A stretch of 64,000 bases of DNA from Cephalotus follicularis (taxonomy: Eukaryota > Streptophyta > Magnoliopsida > Oxalidales > Cephalotaceae), in contig BDDD01000126.1 of the NCBI GenBank assembly GCA_001972305.1, positions 310,001 through 374,000 of the forward strand, in the 5' to 3' direction. Of the stretch, positions 11,564 to 22,338 are shown one piece after another. The number at the start of each line of letters is the position of its first letter. The first letter of the stretch is position 1. The notes beneath the pieces are model-generated. The model searched no databases, was not told where the DNA came from, and saw nothing but the letters and a program-made list of their open reading frames with translations. Position numbers and translations under genes: made by a program.

Positions 11564-11679
11564 TTGACATGTTTATATGAATGGTGCGATAATATATGTT
11601 TGCTCAATATGTTTGTTTGTTCATTAATGCATCATTTATATTCATTCATGCGCGTTTACGAAAAATCGACAGAAAATAG

Positions 11680-11815
11680 AGCAAAGCGCCGACGCCTGTC
11701 ATTAAAGCGTCAGCGCTTTACACAAAAATTAGGGCTCGAATTAGGGAAAGTAGTCAAAGCGCCGACGCCTCCCTCTACCCCATCGACGCTTTAGTCGAGT
11801 TTTTAGCCAGAAAGC
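11680..11815 (+). repeat. Copies of the GCGYCGACGC dyad between pol and the extra ORF
   Basis: At least four copies (AAGCGCCGACGCC, AAGCGTCAGCGCTTT, AAGCGCCGACGCC, CATCGACGCTTT) of the same word that fills the LTRs of this element. Their presence outside the LTR shows the word is not confined to U3. Confidence 0.6.
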
Positions 11816-11937
11816 GCCATCTGTCAAGCCATTCTCACACAAAAACTCAAAACCCTAACTCTAAACTCACTGTCTTTGGCGATTTTGTGCCTCATTACAT
11901 TCAAAAATCCTTGATAAATCTCAAACTAACATCAAAG

Positions 11938-12438
11938 ATGCCAAGAACCAAGAGTATTGAAGCTGGACAAGGGTCTAAAACAAAAAGGAAATCTGTTGGG
12001 CGCAAAGGGAAGGGTATAGACGCTCATCCAGCTACACCAGAGGTTGCTTCTTCACTCCCTAGGTATCCTGAAGCCTATTTTAATCGCAAGATTCTAGTAG
12101 GCAAAATATTAGATTTCGATTTCTGCAATAATGAAGGTTTTCCCATTATAGAGTGGCTAAGTGCTCAAGGGTTAGAACCCTTATTTTTAATCAATTTACC
12201 TAGTTATCCTGAGCTAATTAAGGAATTTTATGTTCACATTCTAAGTAGCTCTATGGTAGAATTAAGCACTAAGGTCAAAAACAAGGGAATTGAATTAGAA
12301 GTAGACACAAGGGAATTGAATTATGTTCACATTCTAAGTAGCCATGACAACGATGACATTCACCAAGATGATGGAGCAACCGATGACTTGGAGGGAGAGA
12401 TCGGTGGTGAAAACGAAGACACTCAAATGAACGACTAA
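11938..12438 (+). CDS. Extra ORF between pol and 3' LTR, putative plant transposon protein (Transposase_32-like)
   Basis: An ATG at 11938 opens 166 codons: a basic start (MPRTKSIEAGQGSKTKRKS), a central part PEAYFNRKILVGKILDFDF and GFPIIEWLSAQGLEPLF, PSYPELIKEFYVHI, and a strongly acidic tail. The ELIKEFYVHI core resembles the 'putative plant transposon protein' family common in copia and gypsy accessory ORFs. The phrase YVHILSS occurs twice, about 90 bp apart, suggesting a deletion or duplication inside the ORF. The position equals that of the envelope-like ORF in SIRE elements, but no signal peptide or membrane segment is visible. Function unknown; it may be a shortened remnant. Confidence 0.5.
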   Translation: MPRTKSIEAGQGSKTKRKSVGRKGKGIDAHPATPEVASSLPRYPEAYFNRKILVGKILDFDFCNNEGFPIIEWLSAQGLEPLFLINLPSYPELIKEFYVHILSSSMVELSTKVKNKGIELEVDTRELNYVHILSSHDNDDIHQDDGATDDLEGEIGGENEDTQMND

Positions 12439-13066
12439 GCTCATGCATTTCATTTTTGCATTCTATGATAATGTAATACTTTGCTATGGACAACATTTTA
12501 TGATTTGTGGTACTATGTTTGTAATGTGAAAATTTAATGTGATCAACAAGTTTCGTGATATCTCATTATGCATTTTATGCATTTTATGTCCAAACAAGTT
12601 TCGTGATATCTCATTATGCATTTTATGTCCATGTATTGTTTTAATTTCGATGTGTAAAACTTGTGTCGGTTTGAAGTATGCAATGTGAAATTATGGTTTT
12701 GGAATGCTTTCCTTTGTACTTAATCCAATGTCATGAATGAATACTATGTTATTAAAATTGAAACATGGAATGACTATGAATGCTCAAATGACATTGTTTT
12801 TTTATAACAAAACATTGGTTTGATTATAACAATTTAGATCCTTTTTGAATTGATAACAAAAAGGGGGAGAAAGTATAAGAAAGGATAGGGAAATAATGAC
12901 AAAGTAAAAACCCCTTGTTTAACAAAGGGGGAGATAATAAATTAAGGGGGAGCAAAAATGTTTGTGCATTATTTGTTATGTTCTAAGTTATACCTTTGTG
13001 CATTATTTGTTATGTTTTAAGTTATACCATTTATTATGTTTAAATGAAACAAATTTTGCCATCATC
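12439..13066 (+). other. Non-coding 3' region of the copia element with several polypurine-like tracts
   Basis: AT-rich, no gene. It contains a direct repeat of about 46 bp (AACAAGTTTCGTGATATCTC at about 12544 and 12593) and a second, diverged pair around 12960-13030. Polypurine blocks such as AAAAAGGGGGAGAAAG occur near 12857, 12925 and 12945 in addition to the true tract at 13067. Confidence 0.6.
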
Positions 13067-13079
13067 AAAAAGGGGGAGA
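13067..13079 (+). other. Polypurine tract of the copia element
   Basis: AAAAAGGGGGAGA immediately before the 3' LTR start; primes plus-strand DNA synthesis. Confidence 0.85.
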
Positions 13080-13873
13080 TTGTTGACATTTATGTCTCAA
13101 TCATAGTTTTGATGATAACATATTTGTGTTTAACCAAGTTTCTTTATGTGCAAGAAAAACATGGAATGCGCAAAACAGCACGAAAAACTGCAGAAACAGG
13201 ATAAAGCGTCGACGCTCAGAAATAAAGCGTCAACGCTTTGTGCAACAGTCGAGACAATGAACAAAGCGTCTACCGTTGAAGTTCTATGAGGAGAAGAACA
13301 AATGTTCAAACCATCGACGCCTAATTATAAGCGTTTGCGCTTTAACTCAGAGCGTCAGCGCTTTGAGACCTCAAGTCAGCGCTTAAAAACAGAGACTTCT
13401 TGATCCAATCCATTTGACACAAGCGGCGACGCTCAACACTAAGCGTCAGCGCTTTGAGGCAACAGTCGACTCCTACATCCAGAACGCCTGCGCTTTGACT
13501 CGACAAATTCAAATTAAAATACCTAATGGTCATATAAGCGCCGACACTTTGAGGGAGACAGTCGACGCTTTGCACGGCTGAAAAGAATTCTGACAGAGTT
13601 TTAATGCGCCGTTTTTTATGCAAAAAATTTCAAGACATACCCAACGGATCTCTGAGGCAAAAATATATATATACAAAGGTGTTTTGAAGAGAAACAAGAA
13701 GAGGAACACAAGTGACATCAAATACAAAGATCATTCAAGAAAACATACTACAAGCATTCAAAATCAAAGTTCATCTCAAAAGCTTTTGTCTTATATCTTA
13801 GCCTATATTTGTTCCCACTTAAATTGAGCGATTTCATCTTGTAAAATCCAACCTTTTGAGAGGTTTAGAACAA
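13080..13873 (+). repeat. 3' LTR of the copia element, internally deleted
   Basis: 794 bp, starting TTGTTGACA and ending CAA at the target duplication. It matches the 5' LTR up to GAGGTTTAGAA (13870) and then keeps only the terminal bases, so about 364 bp of the distal LTR were lost. The TSD is intact, so the deletion is inside the LTR and happened after or during integration. Confidence 0.85.
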
Positions 13874-13878
13874 AATGT

Positions 13879-14278
13879 CCAACATAGGTGGAATTCGACA
13901 TACACAATGTGCAAGATTGCGTACCAGCTGATAGGCAACCACTGTCTGATTATTGTCTTGCATATGCTACCGATTATCATTGTAGTGAAAATGATTGGGA
14001 TAATTTTTTACTTGTAGTTAATTTTTTATCCCAATTTGACGAATTGACTAGTATTATGTTACTATTAATCTGGTCGTATTTAAACTGTATGAAATTTATG
14101 TCATATTTGAAAAATAGAGATCTAACGATTCTTTAAGCAAAATATGCAGGTACATAGAGGAGAAATTTCTCAAGTATTTCAAGAACATCCCGTTGTTATT
14201 TATGTTAACTGCTATAATAGATCTTAGGATTAACTTGCAGGGTTTAGTGCATACTTTGTAACTGATCAAAGCATCTTT
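13879..14278 (+). pseudogene. hAT transposase, segment 2
   Basis: Continues the hAT coding sequence directly after the copia TSD: QHRWNST at the junction (13880-13900), then SENDWDNFLLVVNFLSQFDELT (13990-14055), then, with frame changes, EEKFLKYFKNIP and a diverged DPRYKL-like stretch (14159-14250). These blocks are in the order found in RICESLEEPER-type transposases, leading to the hAT dimerisation domain. Cut at 14278 by a solo LTR with TSD TCTTT. Confidence 0.8.
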
Positions 14279-15029
14279 TGTAAGCCTCGGGTTTTGGATG
14301 TATGTAATTGTTTGTATTTATACAATATTGTACAATATTGTATTGATTGATGGTATGGTATGTATATAATATTATGGTATTTTACACTTTTATGGCTGTT
14401 TTTGGGTAGTGGGAGTTCATTCGAACATAGGGTAAAATTTTCAAGTTTTCACTTAAAAGAGCCTATATATATAGGTTAAATGTTTCTTTTTTTCTCATTA
14501 CTCTTTCTTCCATTTCTAGAGAGATGGTGAGAGAGGGAGTTAGAGAGAGAGTGGGCATAATCGGCCAAGGAAGGAGTCTTTGGATTCGAGGCAGAGTTTG
14601 GAACTTGAAGGAATAATCAGAACAAAGATTCAGCAGCAAATCCTTCCAGATCTTCATCTCAACAGTTTTGAGGTAGGTTCTACATATATGCTTTGAATTC
14701 AGGCATATTGATGGATTTGAATGATTATAGGGTTATGGATTGATATATACATGCTAGATGGATGAGTTAGGGTGATTATTATGACTGATTATGGATTAGA
14801 ATGGAGATCAGAGAGAGATTAGTGAATTTGGGACTTTTTCCCAATCTCCATTCTCTCTCTCGATTTATGAGTTATGGGTATGGATCTAAGGTTTTAAAGC
14901 TATTTTTAAGTTGTAACTGACCATTGGAGCTTATAGCTTCCTTTGGATCGAGTTTTATATGGATTTAACTGGATTTAGATCGATTTGTGAACTGTTAACA
15001 GCCGAATTCGTCGTTCTGCAAAATCCGAA

Positions 15030-15205
15030 ATCGTCGACGCTTTTGTTAAAGCGTCAACGCTTTGCTTATTGGATAAATTATCGATGCTTTGTGCAATTGT
15101 CGACGCTTTAAGAGGCAACGCTTAACCGGCGATGCTTTGCTCAAACCGGCGATGCTTTGCCCACGCTAACTATCGACGCTTTGCACTAAGGGTCGGCGCT
15201 TTGTG
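15030..15205 (+). repeat. Cluster of GTCGACGCTTT words in the outer solo LTR
   Basis: About eight imperfect copies: CGTCGACGCTTT, AAGCGTCAACGCTTTG, ATCGATGCTTTG, GTCGACGCTTTA, CGGCGATGCTTTG (twice), ATCGACGCTTTG and GTCGGCGCTTTG. The same word occurs in the copia LTRs and in the middle solo LTR. Confidence 0.75.
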
Positions 15206-15801
15206 CCATGTTTTTGTACCAAATGCAATATTTTGAACCCCAAACTCTTTTATCTTCAAATGGGTCCTGTAAGAAACCTCCCTAAGGCCGTGTAACCTAT
15301 GTGAACCCTCTTTTAACACAATTGATCTGCAAATCAACCTTCAAAATGAATTTTAATGAGGTTTTTGATAAATGTCTAGGATAATTCAATTAGGTTAGTT
15401 TGGATGCGAATTTCTTAATTGGATCTCCTCTCCATTTTTTTATTAACTTCGGTGGGGACAAAAAAATGGCTATGGAACGACATAGTTATGGAAAATGATT
15501 TTGGACGGATGAATCCTATGTGATCCTTTATAGTTAGGTCCTTATCCTTTAAATGGTTATATTGTTATGGTCTAATGGATTGACATTGTTTGAGACTTAA
15601 CGAGATAACCCATTCCTAATTTTCATTCCGTCATGAAGGTTAGGAGTGTTATACCACATGGCATGAAAGTTGAATGGGCCTATAGGAACCCACTTTAGGG
15701 GTGAACCTACGGGAGACACCGCATTGCAGATGGACCTATAAGTAGGTGGTATTAAATAGAATCAAAGAAATATGGTTATGGCTAAAACCTTTGGGGACTA
15801 G

Positions 15802-18800
15802 TGTTTGAAGAATTAAATTTATACCGTAAGTGCACGGTTGTGTAGTAATGGTCGAACACTAGGAAACAAGACTAAATTAATTTTAATTTATCAACCTAGG
15901 CGAAGTATGCAAAATTGAAGGTATATTATGCGAACTACTAATTAACAAAACAAGAAATAAACTGAATAAAATATGTAAGATAAAATCGGTTTTAGGGTAT
16001 AGAAACTAATCATAGAATATATTGAAAACTCACTTACTTTGAATGTTCAAACCTTGCTAATCAACAGTTGCTAGGTCGATACGGAGTGTCACAGTGATGA
16101 CAAATCGTATGAGTAGGCAGTGCTAGGTCGATACGGAGTGAGATCGTCGTGATAAACCGTATGAGTAGAAATCCAATTATTTCATACAGATACCATTCAT
16201 TCAACAAGATTCTTGTTCATAGACAAAGTGTATGTGGATTTTAATAAGACACACAAAGTGTGTTTGAAGTCAAAAAGTTGAAGAACAAATCAAAGGTTTA
16301 AGGATTTTTATTGATAGAGTTTCTCAGTACATCTAGGTGTTGTTCTAACCCTAAAAACCTAAGAAAGTTAACTAGAAAACATTGAGAGAATTAAATTTCA
16401 AAATCTAAAGGAAGAGGGCGGTTGTGTAAGGTCTCTATGTCGTTTTTGTGGCCTCCATTTTCCTTTTATACTTGCAAACATGCGTAAAAATAGGAAATAA
16501 AGTTTAACCTAATTATGCTACTTAATGTAATAATTACAATCCGAATAAAACTCCAAAAATTTCCATATTTTATCGCATGATATGTGCTAAGCGTCAACGT
16601 GTTATCTCTAGGAGTTGACGCTTTAAATTGCTGAGCTGAGGTGTGCTTGCACGTCGACTTGAATATTGAGCAGACTGATGTGCGCTAAGCATCGACGCTG
16701 AAAAGAAGACCGTCATCGCTTTACATCTAGGTGTTGATGCTTTGCATATGATGTCGATAGTTTGGCTAAAGCGCTAACAGTTTAATTGAAGGCGTCGCCA
16801 CTTTAAGTGTATCATACAATTGTTGCTTTCTCTGTACCAAAGCTGTGACATCCGTGTCCCTGTAGTCTGTGTCTGTGAGCCTACATGGCTTTCTGTCTGT
16901 CTATCTAGCTGTTAGTCTATTTTTCTAACATTCATGACATATGCATCACGGCATTACTAAATTTTTGCTACTGCGATTTCTTTCTGATGATTTTTCTGCA
17001 TAACAAATTATTTTTCTTTACTGTAAATTGAATGATGTTTTACTGAAATGACTAATGATTTCAGAAAATAAGCCAAGTGGTATGTCCTAAACATCCAATT
17101 TCTGTCCGTGTCGGTTAAATTCTGGGCAAAATCCAGTTCATTTTGCTTAAATATATATGAGCAATGCCAAAATTTCTCTCATTTTTGCCTTTCTCTCTCC
17201 CCGGTTTCTCTCTCATCTCTCCCATTCTCTTTCTGTCTTCTGCCTCTGCCGCCGGCGTCACTGCTGATACGACGCCGGCGAGACCATCGACAGGATCGCC
17301 TCAGTCTCCTGAGCACACAGGTCCCCACCCTATCACCGGCGAACGGACACCGTGCACGCGCGAAGCTCTTCTCTCTCCGCCTCTGTTTTGCGCCATATCT
17401 CCTTCTCCGGAGACCGTCATGGCAAGGTAAGCCTAGATCTGACATCCTGGCATCTAGGGAGTCAAACACGACCAGCCCCGGCCCCTGACGACGCTGGCAG
17501 CGCAGATCAGCGGAGAAGGCAGCCACAGTCAACGTGCCCGTTCTGGCCAGATGCGGCGGCGCCGTGACCAACGCGCCCCAGATCTGTGATCCATGGCCAG
17601 AAGCAACCTTCTTAGCGGCTGACCGGCAACCGCGCGTGGCTGACATGCGCCGGCCAATGGCGGAGCGTGGGCCCACGTGCCAGCAACCTCCGGCAGTGCC
17701 TTTCAGACGCGTCCAGCTTTCTGACTCCGTCTTCCGCATTGGCGTGATCCGTTCTGGCTCTGTTCTGAGATTCCGGCTCTGTGCACCGTTCTGTCCAATT
17801 TCGGTAAACTTTGAACTTTTATCCGTTAGATCTGTTTCCTGTTGAATTCTGTATTTCTTTATTTTTTTCTGTTGTATAATGAACTTGAATTGCTTATATG
17901 ATTCAAAATTGGATAACCTTGACAATCACTTGGACTTACTTTAATGATTTTCAAAATGGTGTTTAAATTGAAGGTATAAACGATATTTTTAATAATCAGA
18001 CTTCTGTTTTTGTCAACCGTATTGATCGGTTATAGTTTTCTGACATCTGTACGCATCTCATTGCATAAGGCATTTCACGTCTTAGTACGTGTTTGAGTTC
18101 TGTTTGATTGTCGAGTCTGGTATGATATGTACATGTCTGTCTGTTTGTTTGTCTATTGGCAGAGGATCCTGCCTTTGAGGTCGACCATGGAGGCGACCAA
18201 TCGAGGGACTCACTCGTCTGTTCTGTGATTGAAACGTCTTTTTTTAACCCTTTTTACTCTGAGATGCTTTTAAATGTTTTGAATGTTTAAGCGTGTTCGC
18301 TTATTTATTTCTGTATCTGAATGAACTTGGTTTTTATTCATTTCTGAAATCTGTTAAAGTTTTAATGTCTGAAACTTTCTTTTAATGTTTTCAAATGCTC
18401 ACATGATTATAGTTATACTATGACGATATTTTCAGTTATATATGTACTTGAAGGAAAAACGATTTTTTGTATCAATTTGAAATCTGTTTTAAGTCTGTTT
18501 TGATACGTTAATGATTTCTGTATCCGTCTAAATCTGTTTTGAAGTAATGGTGAATTCTGTACTTCTGTACTTCTGAAATCTGTTAAATATGTTAGATGCA
18601 TGGTGTACGATCCTACGATCCGGATCGCGATCCTGACAACCATGTTTAGATGCATGGTGATCTTCGTATTGTATTGATTACATATCTGATGCCCATGAGA
18701 GGCTTATCTACATGTGTATGACCTTCTGTTGATGCTTTGACACGGTGTCATTGCCACTATTTCTGTTGGACGTTCGGCCCGACAGGGCCCATGCGTCAAC

Positions 18801-20076
18801 CTTACCTAGTAGACCCATTGCATCTTTATATGTTTATCCTGTTTAAACTTTGTTAAATACTATATATATCTGAGTTTCTGAGGAATTAAATCTGTTTTGA
18901 GAAAAGAATCTGACTTTCTGCTGATTCTGTTAACTTTTGTTTTATAATCTGTTTATAAATCGGTTTTGGATGTATAAATCTGTTTAAGGTTTTTTAAATC
19001 TGTTCATAAAACAGATTCTGGATTTTTATTCTGTTTCTGAAATTCTATTTCAATTGTTATATACTTTTGTTATATCTTTTCTTCAAAGATATTTATACGC
19101 GAGTAAAACTTTGCGGAGTCTTTTTGTTCTATCTCACTAGTCCTGTGGACTAACCCCTCATCTGTTTTCTGTTTTTAGTTCTGACATGTTAGTCTGTTGA
19201 GCATTGTCAACAAGAGGCAGTCTGTCTACTGAGGTGTGCATGCTTACCAGAGTCAACATATGCATACCATCACTACATCAACATTTTAAATTATGCATTA
19301 TTTAAGTTTTATAGAAATGTTTTGTTTTCATTTAGAAGGGATGAGCCCTATTTTTTGAGTTATGTTTTGATAATATGGTTGAGGCGGAGCCCAACCCATA
19401 CTTGTTTTCTGTTTTAACTTGTGGTCTTCTGAGGGCTGAGCCAATTTACAGTTTTCTAAGGGCTGAGCCCATTTATATCTGCTGATTTCCTCATTCGGGA
19501 ATGTGGTTGTTGAGGGCTAAACCCATTTTATAAAACTGTGTTTTTCTTTACAAGGGGGCATAGTCTGATAAACGAATACTACATGCCCGATTTTCGTAAA
19601 AATTTAAGAGTTAGAATTATTTTCAACTTTTTCAAGAAACTTTTCTGTTTTGAAGAAATTTTTCTGTTTAAAAATGTATTTCTGAAACTCTGTTCTGCTG
19701 AACCTACAATGTGGGTCTCCAATAGGAGGCTTGGCCTCGTAGTGGGCGCGACGGATTCTAACTGGTCTGGGTCCGGGCGTGTCAAAAGCGCTGACATTTT
19801 CCTCTTAACCGCTGGCATTTTGGTCATTAAGCACTGTCGGTTGCTTTGAAGGCGTCGACGCTTTGATCTAATTATTGCAAATTTTGCAGAAAGTAATCAA
19901 TTTCTAAAGCTTCAATATTCTTCTCTGCAATTTGCGCCAATTGGACTAGTATTAATGCACTTTGATCATTTTGCCATTGTACCTAAAAATCAATAAAGCA
20001 CAACTGTAGTAGTCTGATCCAAACATAAAAACATAATAAATAAATCTTTAAAAAAAACAAATTTTTATACTTAGCA
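15802..20076 (-). mobile_element. Solo LTR, middle level, nested in the outer solo LTR
   Basis: Plus strand reads TGTTTGAAGAATTAAAT ... TTATACTTAGCA, flanked by ACTAG (15797-15801 and 20077-20081). A TATA box AGTATAAAAGG lies on the minus strand at about 16470, so the LTR probably points left. Without the inner insertion (16844-19784 plus one TSD) it is about 1.33 kb. It carries a tandem pair GCTAGGTCGATACGGAGTG at 16070 and 16122 and degenerate copies of the GTCGACGC word at 16583-16805 and 19851. Its superfamily was not determined. Confidence 0.85.
16844..19784 (+). mobile_element. Solo LTR, inner level (same family as the element at 24703-30547)
   Basis: 2941 bp from TGTGACATCC to GGGCGTGTCA, flanked by AAAGC (16839-16843 and 19785-19789). 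A TATA box TTAAATATATATGAG lies at 17148 and is followed by a CT-rich leader and a GC-rich block (17240-17720). Sequence landmarks (CTGTCTGT runs, GGCTGAGCCC repeats near 19390-19520, GGGTCCGGGCG end) match the LTRs of the long-LTR element in opposite orientation. Open frames on both strands in the GC-rich block have no protein-family pattern. Likely a Tekay-like gypsy LTR. Confidence 0.9.
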
Positions 20077-20801
20077 ACTAGCATTATGGTATTGGTGGGT
20101 GGTCAGTGTTATCTCGATTTCACTCAGTTATCTTGGGTCAGAGAGGCAGAGTGGCACTTATACCTTATGGATTGTTTGTACCTATGCATGGCTATGGATT
20201 GTCTTATGGAATTCCTGTAGACCTAGGGTGTATGGAAGGTAAATTCTATGGTTAGAATTCGTTAAGTATGCCACTGCTTCGGGACGGTTGATGTACTAAC
20301 GCTGTCCACAATTGACATTCATGCATTTCACATACCACGCATATACCTGTATATATCTGTTCACTTCATTGCATATAGTATTGCCTACATAGCCGTGTTT
20401 GGCTGACCCATTCTCGAAATGGGCACACCTCTAGGGACGAGTGTTGAGGATATCTCGAAGTGAGTCAGACAGGACCTTCAGGGCAGGACTTCTAGTAGCA
20501 GTTCAGTTTCTACTTATATCTACCATGTATAAGATTTGATGTATAAGATCTGCTTGTATAAGAGTTGTGTAATTCAGTTATATCGACCTGCCGGCTTGTG
20601 GCAATACTGCAAACATATGTATTGATGTGATGTATAACCTTGGATTATGTATGCAAGTGTTTGAATGGTTTTTCGCAATATTGTTATTAAAGTTTTAATT
20701 TATAGCATATTTTGGATATTATACTATGTGTATGGATGGATTATATGGATGGTTTGCCACGTGTCGGGTCGTGAGATCCTTCCATGGTTTGGGGCGTGAC
20801 A

Positions 20802-21375
20802 TCTTTACTTTCTGATTCAGGTTTTGTTGAGCATGAAAGAGCTAGTATACTTGTACATCTAACTAACATGTTTAGTATTTATGTTCATAAGTTTTCTAAT
20901 TCTGCAACAACCCAACAAATGCTTGCTCCCTCCCTGGATAAAGGTAAGGCAAGAGTATAGCCACTTTCATGAACTCAGCATTTTGCAGCCCTTCTTCATC
21001 AATTCAATCCAGTGGGTCATGGGTTTCCCGCAGGGCAAGGAACACTAAGCTACAAGGGTATCTTACAAAGCAGTACCCATCGACTTTTACATGACAATTG
21101 AAGAAGCAAATGAGATTGATATCTTGGAGTGGTGGAAGACACGGACTCAACAATATCTCGTTCTCTCAACTATGACATGAGACTTGCTTACATCTCCAAT
21201 GTCTACTGTTGCTTCTAAGACCGCATTCTCAGCAGGTGGGAGAATGCTCGACGATAGACGTAACACTTTGAGCCCACAATCACTCGAATTATGTGTTTGT
21301 CTGAAAGACTGGATATCTCAAGAGGCACAAATGGTCGACTTCGCAGACGAGGACACCATGAGCGACAAAGAATGA
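20802..21375 (+). pseudogene. hAT transposase, segment 3: hAT C-terminal dimerisation domain
   Basis: The coding sequence resumes right after the TCTTT duplication, with a frameshifted stretch, then DILEWWKTR and the hATC core SPMSTVASKTAFSAGGRMLDD plus RNTLSPQSLELCVCLKDWI (21185-21320), ending at the TGA at 21373. The hATC domain mediates dimerisation of hAT transposases. The open frame 21184-21375 is intact, but the preceding part contains stops. The total coding span without the two insertion nests is about 2.1 kb, close to the usual 650-700 residues. Confidence 0.88.
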
Positions 21376-21986
21376 TTAAATAACTATGTACACTCACGAC
21401 CCGCAAGAGTATAAACTGTGATTGACTATAATATAAAAATGTACACTCCTGACCCACAAGAGTATACAGTATGAATTGAACTACTATTTGATAATTAAAT
21501 AACAACAAACATTCATGGCCCGCAATGGTATAAACTATGAACGGCAAAACAATCAATAAATATAATTCATTATCGTATCATTTGTCCACTTGTATTAATA
21601 CTTTAATTTCGTAAATGTAACATTACAAATGCAAGTTGTTCTTAATATTAATTGGATCAACTATTAGTTGCTTCGAATTTGATGTTTTTTTCCTATAAAT
21701 CACGAACCAATGCAAACTTTTGAACCGCACTGGACTAGCCTGCTAAAAACCCTGACCCTGACCGATTCCTAAAAAAAAATAGCCCGGACCTGACTGGTCC
21801 TTGACTGGTATGAGCCATTAAAGGTTACACATCAGACCAACCCGAGACCGGACCGACCCGATCCATACCGAGCAATATATTCGACTTTGAGTGTATAATC
21901 ATTCATTTTCTATTGGCAAGAGAAATATTAATGTCTACTTGCACTAAAGAATTAAATAATACGAAAGTTTCTGTCTACACATAATG
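21376..21986. other. 3' flank of the hAT gene with three degenerate direct repeats
   Basis: No gene. 21385-21545 holds three imperfect repeats of about 60-70 bp built around a GACCCGCAAGAGTATA-like core. 21720-21880 is rich in CCGGACC / GACCCG words, reminiscent of hAT subterminal motifs. No terminal inverted repeat could be paired with the left side. Confidence 0.45.
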
Positions 21987-22338
21987 ATAAAAGGATCAAT
22001 TTGAGCCATGAATTTTTATTCAAAGCACTTATTGGGGCCTAGACTAAAAAATGAACCAATTTAGAGACCAGACTATAAAAATTTGATCACTTAAGAATCA
22101 AATTGATAATTTTGTCTAAAAAATGGATAAATTAAATGTTGACTTAAACAATACATAAAAATTTAAGTGACTTTATGTTTATTTAAACATAAAAATATTA
22201 AATTTTTTTAGGCAAAAATGTCAATTTGGTTATCAATTAATCTAATTTTTACAGTCTAGTCATTAAATTGATTTATTTTAATCAAGATCTAATAAGTATT
22301 TTAAACAAAAATTCAAGACTCAAATTAATACTTTTTAT
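21987..22338. mobile_element. Foldback MITE with long terminal inverted repeats
   Basis: The first about 140 bases (ATAAAAGGATCAATTTGAG...) are an imperfect inverted copy of the last about 140 (...CTCAAATTAATACTTTTTAT). Total 352 bp, no coding capacity. Long TIRs suggest a Mutator-type MITE, but no 9-bp target duplication was found, so the superfamily is open. Confidence 0.6.

Larger units (their letters stand above)
6981..13873 (+). mobile_element. Ty1/copia LTR retrotransposon (SIRE/Maximus-like), internally deleted
   Basis: Bounded by TTGTTGACA ... CAA ends and a perfect 5-bp target duplication AATGT (6976-6980 and 13874-13878). Removing it rejoins the hAT frame at the RWNST motif. Order: 5' LTR, initiator tRNA-Met primer site, gag, tandem CCHC knuckles, protease-like DSG, pre-integrase zinc region, RNase H, an extra ORF, polypurine tract, 3' LTR. 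Integrase and the RT catalytic core are missing. The LTRs differ by roughly 3% over the shared part (rough count by eye). The SIRE/Maximus assignment rests on the gag style and the extra 3' ORF and is tentative. Confidence 0.92.
14279..20801 (+). mobile_element. Solo LTR, outer level (gypsy-type), containing two further nested LTRs
   Basis: Starts TGTAAGCCTCGG and ends GGGGCGTGACA; flanked by TCTTT on both sides (14274-14278 and 20802-20806), which proves a single insertion into the hAT gene. A TATA box CTATATATATAG lies at 14463 followed by a TC-rich leader with GAGAGA runs (14490-14560). Without the nested element (15802-20076 plus its TSD) the LTR is about 2.24 kb, in the range of Tekay-like chromovirus LTRs. 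No internal region remains, so recombination between the two LTRs removed it. It carries the GCGTCGACGC word at 15030-15205. Confidence 0.88.

Noticed and set aside
13875..13879. Reading of the copia 3' end as an LTR truncated at an imperfect duplication ATGTT/ATGTC
   Set aside because: Shifting the LTR ends to TTG...CAA gives a perfect AATGT duplication and explains the 3' LTR by an internal deletion.
17179..17925. 248-codon minus-strand and several plus-strand open frames in a GC-rich block
   Set aside because: They lie inside the inner solo LTR, just after its TATA box and leader. The corresponding block in the related LTRs (26860-27300, 29820-30130) is open in other frames without a conserved protein.
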